Shown: positions 1-8,313, counted from the first letter of the stretch. The stretch: DNA of 64,000 bases from CALARM01 sp964431735 (GCA_964431735.1 CAYSLJ010000006.1:1-64000); one strand, 5' to 3'. The notes: generated by a model from the sequence alone, not told the origin. Made by a program: numbers and translations.

Positions 1-105
1 AATAGAATTTAATTAATAGTCTCTTTCCTCGCGTCACGCGTTACGCGTTACGCGTCACGATTTAATATATTTGAGACAGTTATTTAATTATCGTTCCTAA
101 CGCAG
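1..105. repeat. Long form of heptamer element with AT-rich flanks
   Basis: A core of CGTCACG/CGTTACG heptamers (about 29-59) lies between AT-rich flanks, including the downstream flank with the motif TATTTGAGACAGTTATTT. Nearly the same ~100 bp occurs in inverted orientation at 22010-22112, just upstream of NRPS1. The downstream flank recurs in direct orientation at 51291-51325, just upstream of NRPS2. The conserved flanks make this a defined dispersed element rather than a simple tandem repeat. Confidence 0.8.
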
Positions 106-126
106 GACATAGCCGGGCAGTATATT

Positions 127-162
127 GGCGTGATGCGTGATGCGTGATGCGTGACGCGTGAA
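127..162. repeat. GTGATGC/GTGACGC heptamer array
   Basis: About five tandem 7-base units of GTGATGC/GTGACGC type, lying just downstream of the kinase gene's stop codon (the gene is on the minus strand). No coding potential is seen. Confidence 0.8.
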
Positions 163-176
163 GAAAATATATCACC

Positions 177-226
177 ACTGGTCACTGATAACTGATAACT
201 GGTAACTGGTAACCGGTCACTGAAAA
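177..226. repeat. CTGATAA/CTGGTAA heptamer array
   Basis: Seven consecutive 7-base units (CTGGTCA, CTGATAA, CTGATAA, CTGGTAA, CTGGTAA, CCGGTCA, CTGAAAA) abut the 3' end of the kinase gene. The sequence differs from the CGTCACG family but the period is the same. Confidence 0.8.
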
Positions 227-1678
227 TTATTTTCCCAGTTCCTGCAGCAAGAATCCTGCCACGGAAGATTCTATCGGCGTTTCACCCCTTGCGGATGCCC
301 TTATGGCATCCATTACTTCATCGACTTTATATTTTATCATATATCCTTTTGCGCCTGCTTTAAAGGATTCTATGACAGATGTTTTATTACATAAAACGGT
401 AAGCATTACAATCCTTGCTTTCGGATAGATTTTCAGTATTTCCTTTGTAGTTTCTATGCCGTCCATTTCAGGCATCATAATATCCATGAGTATAACATCG
501 GGGAAGGACTCTGTATGATATAGTTTCCCCAGAGCGTCCAGACCGTTTACTGCTATTCCTGTAAGTTCCAGGTCTTTGTTTACTTCTATTAAATTTTTAA
601 AAAGTGATCTGATGCCGTCTTCATCATCTACAAGAAAAACTTTTATTTTTTCATTATGGTCTTCTTCATTCATATCTGAAGATAAACCGATGGAATCTAT
701 GAATTTTTTACTCAATTTGCTTGTACTGTCTTTTATTTTATTTACCAGGCTGGATTTTGTTGCTTTTATGCTTTCCTCCAATTTTACAAGTTCTTTTTTT
801 AAGTGATTAATGGATTGATATCTCCTGTTAATATCATGTTCTACAGCTTTCATTATTATAGAATCCAGTTTCGACGGGAGTTCCGGTTTCAGTTTTTTTA
901 ATGTCTGAAATTTAAAGGGTACCATAGGTGAAATTCCTGTTATCAGGTGATGTAATGTTGCTCCCAGAGAATATATGTCACTTCTCGGATCATGTTTACC
1001 TTCATACTGTTCGGGAGGAGCATAGCCTTCAGTCCCTGCAGAGGTTTTTTCATGGCTGTGTTCTTTATCAATTACTCTTGCAGCAAGGCCAAAATCTACC
1101 AGCATTATCTGATTGTCAGCATCTTTTACCATAATATTGGAAGGTTTCAAATCTCTGAACACTACGGGATGGGTCTGACTGTGGAGATATTCCAGAACCT
1201 CACAGATTTGAATTGCCCACTCTAAAATTTTCTCTATATCCAGCCCGTCTGTTCCCGCTTCATTTGATATTGATTCCAGATCTTTACCTTCTATATGATC
1301 CATGACTATATAATATTTACCATTTGTACTGAAATAATCTATAACATAGGGAAGGTTTTTATGACGGAGTTTTGCAAGCATTTCCGCTTCTGCTTTAAAC
1401 TGTGATATTATATAGTTTTTTTCTTCATCCTGAAATCCGTCCAGAACCAGTTCCTTTACGGCACATATACTGCTTAAATTACCGTCTTCAGCTTTATATA
1501 CTCTGCCCATTCCCCCTGTTTTCAGTAGATCTGTTATCTTAAATCTTTCTCTGAGTATCGTATGTGGATGTAAAAGACCTTCTTCCTTGAGTTCTATAAG
1601 GGCTGAACCGCAGTGAGTGCAGAAATCCAGTTCTGCTTTTTCCGATTTTTTGCATGCAGAACAATAAATTAAATCCAT
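227..1678 (-). CDS. Ser/Thr protein kinase fused to response-regulator receiver domain
   Basis: A 483-residue cytoplasmic signalling protein. A short N-terminal zinc ribbon (two CxxC pairs, residues ~6-23) precedes a Hanks-type kinase domain (~46-300). The kinase has a Gly-rich loop (GGMGRVYK), the Lys of CAVKEL, a catalytic loop FRDLKPSN (HRD replaced by FRD, which retains the catalytic Asp), DFG, and an APPE motif in place of APE. After a Lys-rich linker comes a receiver domain (~345-460) with the acidic pair VDDED, the phospho-acceptor Asp in LMDIMMP, the switch Thr of MLT and the conserved Lys. The receiver resembles the NarL/FixJ type, but the protein stops where the DNA-binding HTH would begin. 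No membrane segment is seen. The gene has its own promoter at 1794-1822 and diverges from tRNA-Leu. Its target is unknown. Confidence 0.93.
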   Translation of the reverse strand: MDLIYCSACKKSEKAELDFCTHCGSALIELKEEGLLHPHTILRERFKITDLLKTGGMGRVYKAEDGNLSSICAVKELVLDGFQDEEKNYIISQFKAEAEMLAKLRHKNLPYVIDYFSTNGKYYIVMDHIEGKDLESISNEAGTDGLDIEKILEWAIQICEVLEYLHSQTHPVVFRDLKPSNIMVKDADNQIMLVDFGLAARVIDKEHSHEKTSAGTEGYAPPEQYEGKHDPRSDIYSLGATLHHLITGISPMVPFKFQTLKKLKPELPSKLDSIIMKAVEHDINRRYQSINHLKKELVKLEESIKATKSSLVNKIKDSTSKLSKKFIDSIGLSSDMNEEDHNEKIKVFLVDDEDGIRSLFKNLIEVNKDLELTGIAVNGLDALGKLYHTESFPDVILMDIMMPEMDGIETTKEILKIYPKARIVMLTVLCNKTSVIESFKAGAKGYMIKYKVDEVMDAIRASARGETPIESSVAGFLLQELGK

Positions 1679-1689
1679 CGAGTTCTCCT

Positions 1690-1757
1690 TGATTGGCGAC
1701 GCGTAACGCGTAACGGGTAGTTTCGTAATGCGTAATGTGTGATGCGTGACAGTCAGG
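1690..1757. repeat. Degenerate heptamer array upstream of kinase gene
   Basis: CGACGCG, TAACGCG and TAATGCG-type heptamers with an interruption around 1720. They lie between the kinase start codon and its promoter, so they would be transcribed as the 5' untranslated leader. Confidence 0.7.
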
Positions 1758-1793
1758 TTTTATTATTCACGACTCACTATTTACCATTTCCAT

Positions 1794-1822
1794 ATTATAA
1801 ATTAATATAGAGCATTTTGCAA
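1794..1822 (-). promoter_or_regulatory. Sigma70-type promoter for kinase gene
   Basis: Read on the minus strand: TTGCAA (-35), 17-nt spacer, TATAAT (-10), upstream of the kinase gene. It is arranged back-to-back with the tRNA-Leu promoter. Expression is untested. Confidence 0.6.
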
Positions 1823-1835
1823 TTATGAAATCATC

Positions 1836-1864
1836 TTGACAGAAATATCTCTATGGACTATACT
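1836..1864 (+). promoter_or_regulatory. Sigma70 promoter of tRNA-Leu
   Basis: TTGACA (1836-1841), 17-nt spacer, TATACT (1859-1864). This is near-consensus and ends 13 nt before the mature tRNA 5' end, as expected for a stable RNA gene. Confidence 0.8.
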
Positions 1865-1877
1865 ATGTTACACAAAA

Positions 1878-1961
1878 GCCGGAGTGGCGGAACAGGTAGA
1901 CGCGCTGGTCTCAAAAACCAGTGGGGGTAACTCCATGTCGGTTCGAGTCCGACCTTCGGCA
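1878..1961 (+). tRNA. tRNA-Leu (anticodon CAA)
   Basis: An 84-nt class II tRNA. The 7-bp acceptor stem GCCGGAG/CTTCGGC has one G-T pair and discriminator A. The anticodon arm has loop CTCAAAA (anticodon CAA, reading UUG). There is a long variable arm (TGGGGGTAACTCCA) and a T-loop GTTCGAGTC. The 3' CCA is not encoded. A promoter precedes it and a strong terminator follows within 2 nt, so it is a monocistronic transcript. Confidence 0.95.
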
Positions 1962-1962
1962 T

Positions 1963-1999
1963 AATAAATCAGCCGGTGAAAACCGGCTGATTTATTATT
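1963..1999 (+). terminator. Rho-independent terminator of tRNA-Leu
   Basis: A perfect 15-bp stem (1963-1977 with 1982-1996) closed by a GAAA tetraloop and followed by a T-rich run. Confidence 0.9.
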
Positions 2000-2088
2000 T
2001 TAATTGTATAGCAGTCAACAGAATAGCCTGTAAGGCTTCCCACTTAGGGATTGTCTAGAAATAACTCTGTCATATTTACAGTCTATAT

Positions 2089-2122
2089 CGTGACGCGTGA
2101 CGCGTAACGCGTGACGCGAGGA
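2089..2122. repeat. CGTGACG heptamer array
   Basis: Four tandem units in the CGTGACG/CGTAACG orientation, followed by GAGGATAATA. It lies in the gene-poor stretch 2000-2726. Confidence 0.8.
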
Positions 2123-2228
2123 TAATAACCGTTCTGACAATTTGCCAGATTTATTTTTTTCCAGTCTCTTATATCATCCTATTAACAACCATGACCGGTT
2201 CGGTCACAACGAATTATGAGAAATTGTT

Positions 2229-2279
2229 CCTCCCGTGACGCGCTACGCGTTACGCATCACGATTTTCATATAAATCCCG
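2229..2279. repeat. Short-form heptamer element (CCTCCCGT...ATAAATCCC)
   Basis: CCTCCCGT, four heptamer units, then a 3' flank with the motif CACGATTTTCATATAAATCC. This intergenic copy defines the ~50-bp short form. The same flank-core-flank arrangement recurs at 4651, 8580, inside the NRPS A domains and, on the other strand, at 16391. Confidence 0.85.
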
Positions 2280-2375
2280 AAAATCCTTGTCCTTTTTCAG
2301 AAGATTTTGCCATTAAAGCATGATTTTTATTTGTGTGAAATTTATTATATTTTTTTAGAAAATTAGAAAAAATAG

Positions 2376-2404
2376 TTTACAAATAAAAAAACCTGTGATA
2401 AAAT
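2376..2404 (+). promoter_or_regulatory. Sigma70-type promoter upstream of the DUF790 gene
   Basis: TTTACA (2376-2381), 17-nt spacer, TAAAAT (2399-2404). It lies 320 nt before the DUF790 start, which implies a long leader. Confidence 0.55.
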
Positions 2405-2407
2405 AAT

Positions 2408-2602
2408 AGCTATTATGGGGTTTTATATAACAATTAAAGGGGGTTTTGCAAGGGTGACTCCAATAAAGATATAAAACAAAGGATCTTTCATCAAGCGCGT
2501 ATATGGAAAATTATTGTTTTTCCATTATACAAAAAAATATCAGTATCCCTTACACTCTCCGGCTATTTCAGGCAACCAGGTAGCAGGGGAGTGTTTGTTA
2601 GT
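2408..2602 (+). other. Possible structured leader or small RNA (unassigned)
   Basis: A non-coding stretch just downstream of a good promoter. It contains two hairpins: one at about 2500-2530 (ATGGAAAA/TTTTCCAT) and one at 2552-2594, where a 13-bp imperfect stem joins CACTCTCC-GGCTA to TAGC-AGGGGAGTG. I compared it by eye with common riboswitch, SRP, 6S and tmRNA signatures and found no convincing match. It could be a DUF790 leader or a separate small RNA. Confidence 0.25.
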
Positions 2603-2686
2603 AGAAAAATGTATCCTCTCTTTTCTGTATTTATATGTCATTTTTATTAAAATCTTTTTATGTAGAATTTATAGGTTTAATGGATA

Positions 2687-2715
2687 ATCCTCGCGTCACG
2701 CGTCACGCGTCACGA
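2687..2715. repeat. CGTCACG heptamer array at DUF790 start
   Basis: TCCTCGCGT followed by three CGTCACG-type units, ending 11 nt before the DUF790 ATG. It occupies the place where a ribosome-binding site would normally be. Confidence 0.8.
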
Positions 2716-2726
2716 TAATTTAATTT

Positions 2727-3953
2727 ATGCTTACAAGTGATCTGGTAAGATTTCATTACAGAGGCCCTGACGTATATCCTTCTTATATAAAAACAGGTGA
2801 GAAATACCTTGCCATAGCAGTAGAATTAATAGATATTTATAATAAATTTACCGGCAGAAGCAGAGGGGAACTGAATGAGGCTATTAAAGACTATATAGGT
2901 TTCGGCACTGATTATAAAATTAAAAGAGGCCTTTCCAGAATACTTCAGACAGAGTGCAGTGAATTTAATGTATTATCTAAATTTTTCCCTTCTGAAATTC
3001 GCCGTAAAGTGTTTACTATGGCATCGGAAAATTTCCCTGTTACAGAAAGACCCGATACCATACATCCCGTAACAAGAAAAGACATATTAAGTCAGGTTGC
3101 TTCAGACCTGGGCGGAACTGTTGAGGATATTGAGCAGGGGTTTTATGCCGACCTTGTAGAAAGTCATGTTCTCAGTACATTTCACAGCCCCGAACCTTTA
3201 TGGCTCTTAAACAGATACAATCTTGCTCTTGCCCAGGGTATTCTCTATTCATGTATGGAAATGAAAATTATTGCCTATAAAAATCTTCCCGTAAGATATA
3301 AACAGATCTTTAAATTTATAAAGTTTTATCGATTAATCCATCAGGTAAAAGGCGATCTCGATAGCGGTTATGAAATTCTTCTTGACGGCCCCGTGAGTAT
3401 GTTCAAGCAGTCAAGAAAATACGGCATACAGATGTCTTCTTTTCTTCCTGCTCTTATACTCTGTACGAAATGGAAAATGGATGCAGAAATCAAATGTGAT
3501 GACGGTAAAATAAGAAATTTTTCTCTTGATGTCACTTCTGACCTTGTATCACATTATACTGACTCGGGTGAATATGATTCACTGCTGGAAGAAAAATTTG
3601 CCGAAAGATTTAAAAAACTGGACTCTCCCTGGCAGATAGAAAGAGAAACTGAAATTGTAAATCTTAAAGAAACAGTGTTTATTCCTGATTTTACCTTTTA
3701 CAATAAAGAAGACGGCCGCATTGCATATATGGAAATTGTAGGTTTCTGGAGACCTGAGTATCTAAAGAGAAAATTTAAAAAACTTCAGCAGGCAAGTGTT
3801 AATACAATAGTGGCTATTTCCGAAGATTTAAATGTATCTGAAGAAAAAATCAAAAATTTCCCTGGCACTTACTTTTTCTTTAAAACCTCAATTAATCCTT
3901 CTATTGTAATGGAAATACTGGAACAGATCGGAAAACCGCTGGAGATACGGTAG
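2727..3953 (+). CDS. DUF790 / Bax1-like nuclease
   Basis: A 408-residue protein of the DUF790 family. The archaeal member Bax1 is a structure-specific nuclease that works with the XPB helicase in DNA repair. The start MLTSDLVRFHYRGPDVYP is typical of the family, which supports this ATG even though no Shine-Dalgarno site is visible; a heptamer array ends 11 nt upstream. The C-terminal third carries a PD-(D/E)XK-like core: PDFTF, then a strand with Glu (AYMEIVGFW) and basic residues RKFKK. The likely partner, an XPB-type helicase, is at 12000-13382 on the other strand; in archaea the two genes are usually adjacent. The functional pairing is inferred from family knowledge. Confidence 0.88.
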   Translation: MLTSDLVRFHYRGPDVYPSYIKTGEKYLAIAVELIDIYNKFTGRSRGELNEAIKDYIGFGTDYKIKRGLSRILQTECSEFNVLSKFFPSEIRRKVFTMASENFPVTERPDTIHPVTRKDILSQVASDLGGTVEDIEQGFYADLVESHVLSTFHSPEPLWLLNRYNLALAQGILYSCMEMKIIAYKNLPVRYKQIFKFIKFYRLIHQVKGDLDSGYEILLDGPVSMFKQSRKYGIQMSSFLPALILCTKWKMDAEIKCDDGKIRNFSLDVTSDLVSHYTDSGEYDSLLEEKFAERFKKLDSPWQIERETEIVNLKETVFIPDFTFYNKEDGRIAYMEIVGFWRPEYLKRKFKKLQQASVNTIVAISEDLNVSEEKIKNFPGTYFFFKTSINPSIVMEILEQIGKPLEIR

Positions 3954-3954
3954 G

Positions 3955-4076
3955 TAGTGAGTGGTGAGTAGTGAGTAGTGAGTCGTGAGTGGTGAGCAGT
4001 AGGGGCGACCACAGAGGGGCGCCCGGTACCGGTAAAACACGCGTTACGCGTCACGCGTCACGTGTTACGCATCACG
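3955..4076. repeat. Composite repeat: AGTGAGT array + GGGGCG hairpin + CGTTACG array
   Basis: Starting 2 nt after the DUF790 stop: about nine AGTGAGT/CGTGAGT units, then a GC-rich palindromic block (AGGGGCGACC...GGGGCGCCC) and GGTACCGGTAAAACACGC, then CGTTACG/CGTCACG units. The same three-part order occurs at 13436-13608, so this is a composite element. Confidence 0.8.
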
Positions 4077-4081
4077 TTTTT

Positions 4082-4417
4082 TTATTCGTCTGCCATCTTT
4101 TCAATCTCTGCCATAAGATCTCCCAGAATTGCTTCTGCTTTCGATTTATAAGTATCTCTTTTATAGGCAGTATCTGCTGCATCTCTCTGAAATCTTGTTA
4201 CTATGGCTTTGTCTACACGACTTCTCTGTTTGGCATCTGCAGTGGCTTTAGCAGGTAAATATCTCTGATGAAATTTCTGTGCTTCCAGAAGAAGCCCTTC
4301 TGCTTCTGCGAGCATTTTTTTGTGTTTATCTGTCAATATATCTTCCTCTTTTAAAGATTTTATATCAAATAATAAATCTTTTATTACCTGGCCCTGATCA
4401 ACTTCTCCGGCTTTCAT
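4082..4417 (-). CDS. Hypothetical charged helical protein
   Basis: 111 residues, very rich in Lys, Glu and Ala, and predicted by eye to be almost wholly alpha-helical or coiled-coil (for example SLKEEDILTDKHKKMLAEAEG). No signal peptide, membrane segment, Cys motif or catalytic motif is visible. GGAG lies about 13 nt upstream of the ATG. It is flanked by heptamer repeats on both sides. Family not recognised. Confidence 0.65.
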   Translation of the reverse strand: MKAGEVDQGQVIKDLLFDIKSLKEEDILTDKHKKMLAEAEGLLLEAQKFHQRYLPAKATADAKQRSRVDKAIVTRFQRDAADTAYKRDTYKSKAEAILGDLMAEIEKMADE

Positions 4418-4450
4418 AAGTATTAAGACTCCAATCTCTTTTTTATTTCA

Positions 4451-4490
4451 CATGCAACTCATCACGCATCACGCATCACGCATCACGCCA
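4451..4490. repeat. CATCACG heptamer array
   Basis: Five units of CATCACG type (a C-to-T variant of CGTCACG), upstream of the minus-strand gene ending at 4082. Confidence 0.8.
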
Positions 4491-4543
4491 ATAATTATAC
4501 CGTGAAATTTTTTTTTAGTCTACACTTTTCCGTTAAAAGTTTA

Positions 4544-4571
4544 TTGAAAATGATCGATAATCTGTTATAAT
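4544..4571 (+). promoter_or_regulatory. Sigma70 promoter for the uridine kinase-like gene
   Basis: TTGAAA (4544-4549), 16-nt spacer, TATAAT (4566-4571), 133 nt before the start codon. Confidence 0.6.
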
Positions 4572-4650
4572 ATTAGGTTATAATTATAAATTTTAAATTC
4601 AGGGTTATAAATGGTTATGAACGAACCGGTCATAACAACGTTCGGGTATC

Positions 4651-4682
4651 CTGACACGCGTCACGATTCTCATATAAATCCC
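4651..4682. repeat. Short-form heptamer element (3' part)
   Basis: CACGCGTCACGATTCTCATA followed by TAAATCCC: the 3' half of the ~50-bp short element. It lies in the 5' untranslated region and ends about 22 nt before the ATG at 4705. Confidence 0.8.
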
Positions 4683-4704
4683 TCTTTATAGAAAGGTTTT
4701 TGAA

Positions 4705-6351
4705 ATGAGCAAAGAAATAAACATCTGTCTGAAACCTGAAGGAGAAATGTTTACTTTCCCTGAAGGTATAACGCTTGAAGATGTCAAAGATAAGTTAAAA
4801 TCATCATCGCCCTATATAATAACTTCTGCTCTTGTAAACAACGAAGAAAAAGATCTTGTTCACAAATTATACGAAGACTGTACTGTTGAGTTTATGGATC
4901 TGTCCAATTCGGAAGGACTCAGGGTTTATGTAAACAGTCTTTCTTTTCTACTTTTGATTGCTTCCAGAAGGGTCTTCCCGGGTGAACCGCTCCATATACT
5001 TCATTCTCTTGACAGAGGACTCTTCTGTGTAATGAAAAACATATATCCCATAAAAAAACAGAAACTTAAAGAACTTGAAGAGGCTATGAGGGAAATAGTG
5101 GAAGAAGATCTGCCTTTCAAGGGAAAGATAATGGGTGTGGAAGATGCGGTAAAACTCTTTAAAACTCAGGGATCTATTGATAAAGTCAATCTTCTGGAGT
5201 ATTATAAAGATAAAAAAGTTCCTGTTTACAGGTGTGACGGGATAAGTGATACCTTTTACGGCCCTCTGGTTCCTGGTACGGGATATTTAAAACAATTTGA
5301 ACTTACCTATTGTCCTCCAGGTTTTATCCTGAGATACCCTGATATATTCAGTCCTGACAGGCTTCCTGTATATACAAATCAGAGAAAACTTGCAAGAATA
5401 TTTTATGAATATCATAGATGGGTCAATCTCCTGGGAGTAGATACCCTTTCTTCATTAAATGATTTTATCAGGAGAGGTGAAATAAGTGAAATAATAAGAA
5501 TTTCCGAAGCACTTCAGGAAAAAAAGATAGCAGGAATGGCAGATATGATAACCCAGTACAGGGATCAATTGAAGATTATCCTTATTGCAGGCCCTTCCGC
5601 ATCGGGAAAAACTACCTTCTCCAAAAGGCTTGCCACACAGCTTCGTGTAAATGGCCTGAAACCTATTCCTATCTCTGTAGATGATTATTTTATAGATGTA
5701 GACAAAATACCTTTTGACGAAAACGGAGAAAGGAATTTCGAAGCCATAGAAGTCGTAGATTTAGAACTGCTTAATGATCATCTTATAAGTCTTTTATACG
5801 GTGAAGAGATTGAACTGCCATCTTTTGATTTTACCACGGGAAAGAGTGTAAAGAGCGGCAGGAAAATTAAAATTTCAGATGAACATCTTCTTATAATGGA
5901 AGGCATACACTGTTTGAATGACAGACTTACAGAAGCAGTGCCTCAGAGCAATAAATATAAAATTTATGTTTCGGCACTGTGTCAGCTCAATCTGGATGAT
6001 CATAACAGAGTATCTACTACAGATACGAGAAAGCTCAGACGTATTGTAAGAGACCATCAGTTCCGCGGAAGAGCTCCCCAGGGTACTCTGAATATGTGGC
6101 GCTCCGTCAGAAAAGGTGAAGAAAAATATATATATCCTTTCCAGGAAGATGCAGATATAATGTTTAACACTGCCCTTATATACGAATTGTCTGTCATCAA
6201 AACCTACGCGGAACCAATTCTTATGAAGATTACAAAAGAAGACCCATTTTATACTGAAAGTCAGAGACTTTTGAAATTTCTGGATCTCTTTCTGCCGGTA
6301 AAGGTCGATGATGTTCCTCCCAATTCTATTCTCAGAGAATTTATAGGGTAA
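4705..6351 (+). CDS. Uridine kinase-like protein with TGS/ThrRS-like N-terminal region
   Basis: 548 residues. The N-terminal ~60 residues resemble a TGS-like ubiquitin fold, followed by a region like the threonyl-tRNA synthetase editing domain (~60-180). The C-terminal half is a P-loop nucleoside kinase of the uridine kinase/phosphoribulokinase family, with Walker A GPSASGKTTFSKR (~residue 296), then PISVDDYFID, and ME-GIHCLN as the Walker B equivalent. This architecture is common in Firmicutes and other bacteria, annotated as nucleoside or uridine kinase; the true substrate is uncertain. GAAAGG precedes the ATG. The gene has its own promoter, and a heptamer element sits in the leader. Confidence 0.88.
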   Translation: MSKEINICLKPEGEMFTFPEGITLEDVKDKLKSSSPYIITSALVNNEEKDLVHKLYEDCTVEFMDLSNSEGLRVYVNSLSFLLLIASRRVFPGEPLHILHSLDRGLFCVMKNIYPIKKQKLKELEEAMREIVEEDLPFKGKIMGVEDAVKLFKTQGSIDKVNLLEYYKDKKVPVYRCDGISDTFYGPLVPGTGYLKQFELTYCPPGFILRYPDIFSPDRLPVYTNQRKLARIFYEYHRWVNLLGVDTLSSLNDFIRRGEISEIIRISEALQEKKIAGMADMITQYRDQLKIILIAGPSASGKTTFSKRLATQLRVNGLKPIPISVDDYFIDVDKIPFDENGERNFEAIEVVDLELLNDHLISLLYGEEIELPSFDFTTGKSVKSGRKIKISDEHLLIMEGIHCLNDRLTEAVPQSNKYKIYVSALCQLNLDDHNRVSTTDTRKLRRIVRDHQFRGRAPQGTLNMWRSVRKGEEKYIYPFQEDADIMFNTALIYELSVIKTYAEPILMKITKEDPFYTESQRLLKFLDLFLPVKVDDVPPNSILREFIG

Positions 6352-6500
6352 ATTTTCTAAATAATTTTTTGTCAAATGTTAACAAAATTTTAACAAATTT
6401 TTTTATCTTACCTGTATTTTTTGTGATATTATGGGATTGTCGGAATTTAGAATTAAGATTAAATTTTATATAAATTTCAACAAAGGAGAGGGTGCAATGT

Positions 6501-8174
6501 ATGAAAATCAATCAAAATCTTCCCATAACCACAGGGAAAGTCGATGGAGCAAGGAGAACAAAGGAAAGTGATCCTCTGGCTCAGAAAGACAGTGTAGAAC
6601 TTGGTTCCAGCCGTGAAGCAGAGAGACCGCTTACGGAATTACTTTTAAAACATCAGAAAGACGTAAGAAGTGCCGAGATAGATAAGGTTTTAACAAAGAA
6701 AACAAAACTTTATGCCGATACATACGGACAGATAAAAAATATGGCTCTTCAGATAAGCAGCTATGCAGGCGGTGCCATACGTAGAGACATGCTTGACAGT
6801 TACGGTATTCTCTTTACAAAAATGGAACCTGATACAAAATTTACCATAGCAGTGGAAAGTCCCAGGGATAAAGCAGATGTTCAGGCAGTAATGAAAAAAG
6901 TGAATATGGAGAATCCTGAAAGAGTCAAATTTGTAGAATTTCAGGGCAAGAGTCTTACCATATGGGCGAGAGATCAAATGCTTGCCGGTTTCTTACCTGA
7001 TGAGCCGGACAAACATCTCCTCATAGGTCAGAGCATGCTCCATGACTGGCACGGCGATGATATGGAAGTTCCTCCGGCAATTGCAGAGGCTGTTCCCAAT
7101 ACGGTATTCGATCCTGAAAGAAGGATAAGAACAGACGGAGGCGACGGAGTAACAAATACAAAAGAAGATTTCAGAGGTGCTTTCTCCTATGTGGCAACAG
7201 CAGAAACGTTACAGATGGCGGGAAAGGCAAATCGCGGATTGAAACAGGATGTCGTGAAATTCTATGAAAATATGACAGGAAAACATGTTGTACCATCGGC
7301 TACAGGTGAACTTCCTTATAAAACAGTACAGGCCCCTTCCATTGAAAGTGCCCTTGGTTATAATAAGCAGAATGGTGATGTAGTTCCAAATCCTGATTAT
7401 AAACCGACAAAAACGAGAGGCTCTAATGATGTTCCCGAAGAACAGATGTGGCTTGATAGTGCAAAGAAGCTTATGGAAGAAGAATTCGGTAAGCCTGTAA
7501 CAATACTCGGTCTGGATGATCCCAATACAAAAGAAATAGAAGGTCCTGCATCTGACCATATGGATATGGCATGCACCCCTATAGATGATCAAACCTTCCT
7601 TCTCGGTGATCCTGAACTTGCAAAGAGCCTTATTAAATCAATGACACCTGGAGAAAAGAAACAGGCCAGCGAACGTTTTACAGAACTCAGAAATGCAGGT
7701 ATGGAAGAAGATTTGAGACTCCTTAAAGAAGACAGAGTTCGTTTACCGGGTGGTGAAAAAGAGAAACTCATGGCACAGATAGAACAGGAAATGAAAGTGC
7801 CTGTAGATATAGATAAATTGTTTGGTGATACCAGAGTTCAGGGAGATAAACCCTATAACTTCACAAACTACAAGAATGTTCTTGAACAGAAGGGTTACGA
7901 AGTGGACAGAGTGCCTCACCTTGAACCGAGAGGCGGCGGTCCATATCTTACAAAAAATAACTCTGTATCAGAACGTTTCACAAGAGCAGACGGAACAGAG
8001 GTAAGAAGAGTATTTCTCCCTCATTACGGAATACCGAAGATTGACAATTATGCAAAAGGTGTATGGCAGAAACATAATTTTGAAGTCATAGATATGCCTC
8101 TTGGCAACGTATCAACCAGATGGGGCGCACTCCGCTGTATCTCTCAGTGGCTCGAAAGAAGCCCCCAGGGCTAA
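6501..8174 (+). CDS. Guanidine-modifying (agmatine/peptidylarginine deiminase-like) protein
   Basis: 557 residues from the ATG at 6501, preferred because GGAGAGGG lies 8 nt upstream; a GTG at 6492 is also in frame but too close to that site. Features of the guanidine-modifying enzyme fold appear in order: WARDQM (~155), TDGGDG (~212), HMDM (~353) and a C-terminal Cys in GALRCISQW (~545). These fit the Asp/Asp-His/Cys catalytic set of agmatine and peptidylarginine deiminases, but overall resemblance is weak and the protein is longer than agmatine deiminase (~340-370). The N-terminal ~45 residues are polar and low in order (TTGKVDGARRTKESDPL) with no signal peptide. A strong terminator follows. 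The substrate is unknown. Confidence 0.6.
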   Translation: MKINQNLPITTGKVDGARRTKESDPLAQKDSVELGSSREAERPLTELLLKHQKDVRSAEIDKVLTKKTKLYADTYGQIKNMALQISSYAGGAIRRDMLDSYGILFTKMEPDTKFTIAVESPRDKADVQAVMKKVNMENPERVKFVEFQGKSLTIWARDQMLAGFLPDEPDKHLLIGQSMLHDWHGDDMEVPPAIAEAVPNTVFDPERRIRTDGGDGVTNTKEDFRGAFSYVATAETLQMAGKANRGLKQDVVKFYENMTGKHVVPSATGELPYKTVQAPSIESALGYNKQNGDVVPNPDYKPTKTRGSNDVPEEQMWLDSAKKLMEEEFGKPVTILGLDDPNTKEIEGPASDHMDMACTPIDDQTFLLGDPELAKSLIKSMTPGEKKQASERFTELRNAGMEEDLRLLKEDRVRLPGGEKEKLMAQIEQEMKVPVDIDKLFGDTRVQGDKPYNFTNYKNVLEQKGYEVDRVPHLEPRGGGPYLTKNNSVSERFTRADGTEVRRVFLPHYGIPKIDNYAKGVWQKHNFEVIDMPLGNVSTRWGALRCISQWLERSPQG

Positions 8175-8209
8175 GATGACGTAATGAGTAACGCGTAATG
8201 CGTTATGGG
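8175..8209. repeat. Degenerate GTAATGA/GTAACGC heptamer array
   Basis: Short array directly after the stop codon of the deiminase-like gene and before its terminator: GACGTAATGAGTAACGCGTA type units. Confidence 0.6.
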
Positions 8210-8217
8210 ATTTATAG

Positions 8218-8254
8218 AACCCGGACCTGAAAAAGATCCGGGTTTTATTTTTCT
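8218..8254 (+). terminator. Rho-independent terminator after the deiminase-like gene
   Basis: AACCCGGA (8218-8225) pairs with TCCGGGTT (8237-8244) and is followed by a T-rich run (TTATTTTTCTT). Confidence 0.85.
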
Positions 8255-8313
8255 TGATAGACAGGGGTATAAAAAAATATTATAATAAACGCGTCATGAT
8301 ATATAAATGTACA

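Noticed and set aside
3989..4258. 89-codon ORF on the plus strand
   Set aside because: It starts in the composite repeat and overlaps the more plausible minus-strand gene at 4082-4417.
6492..6500. GTG at 6492 as the start of the deiminase-like gene
   Set aside because: It lies directly against the Shine-Dalgarno sequence; the ATG at 6501 has correct spacing.
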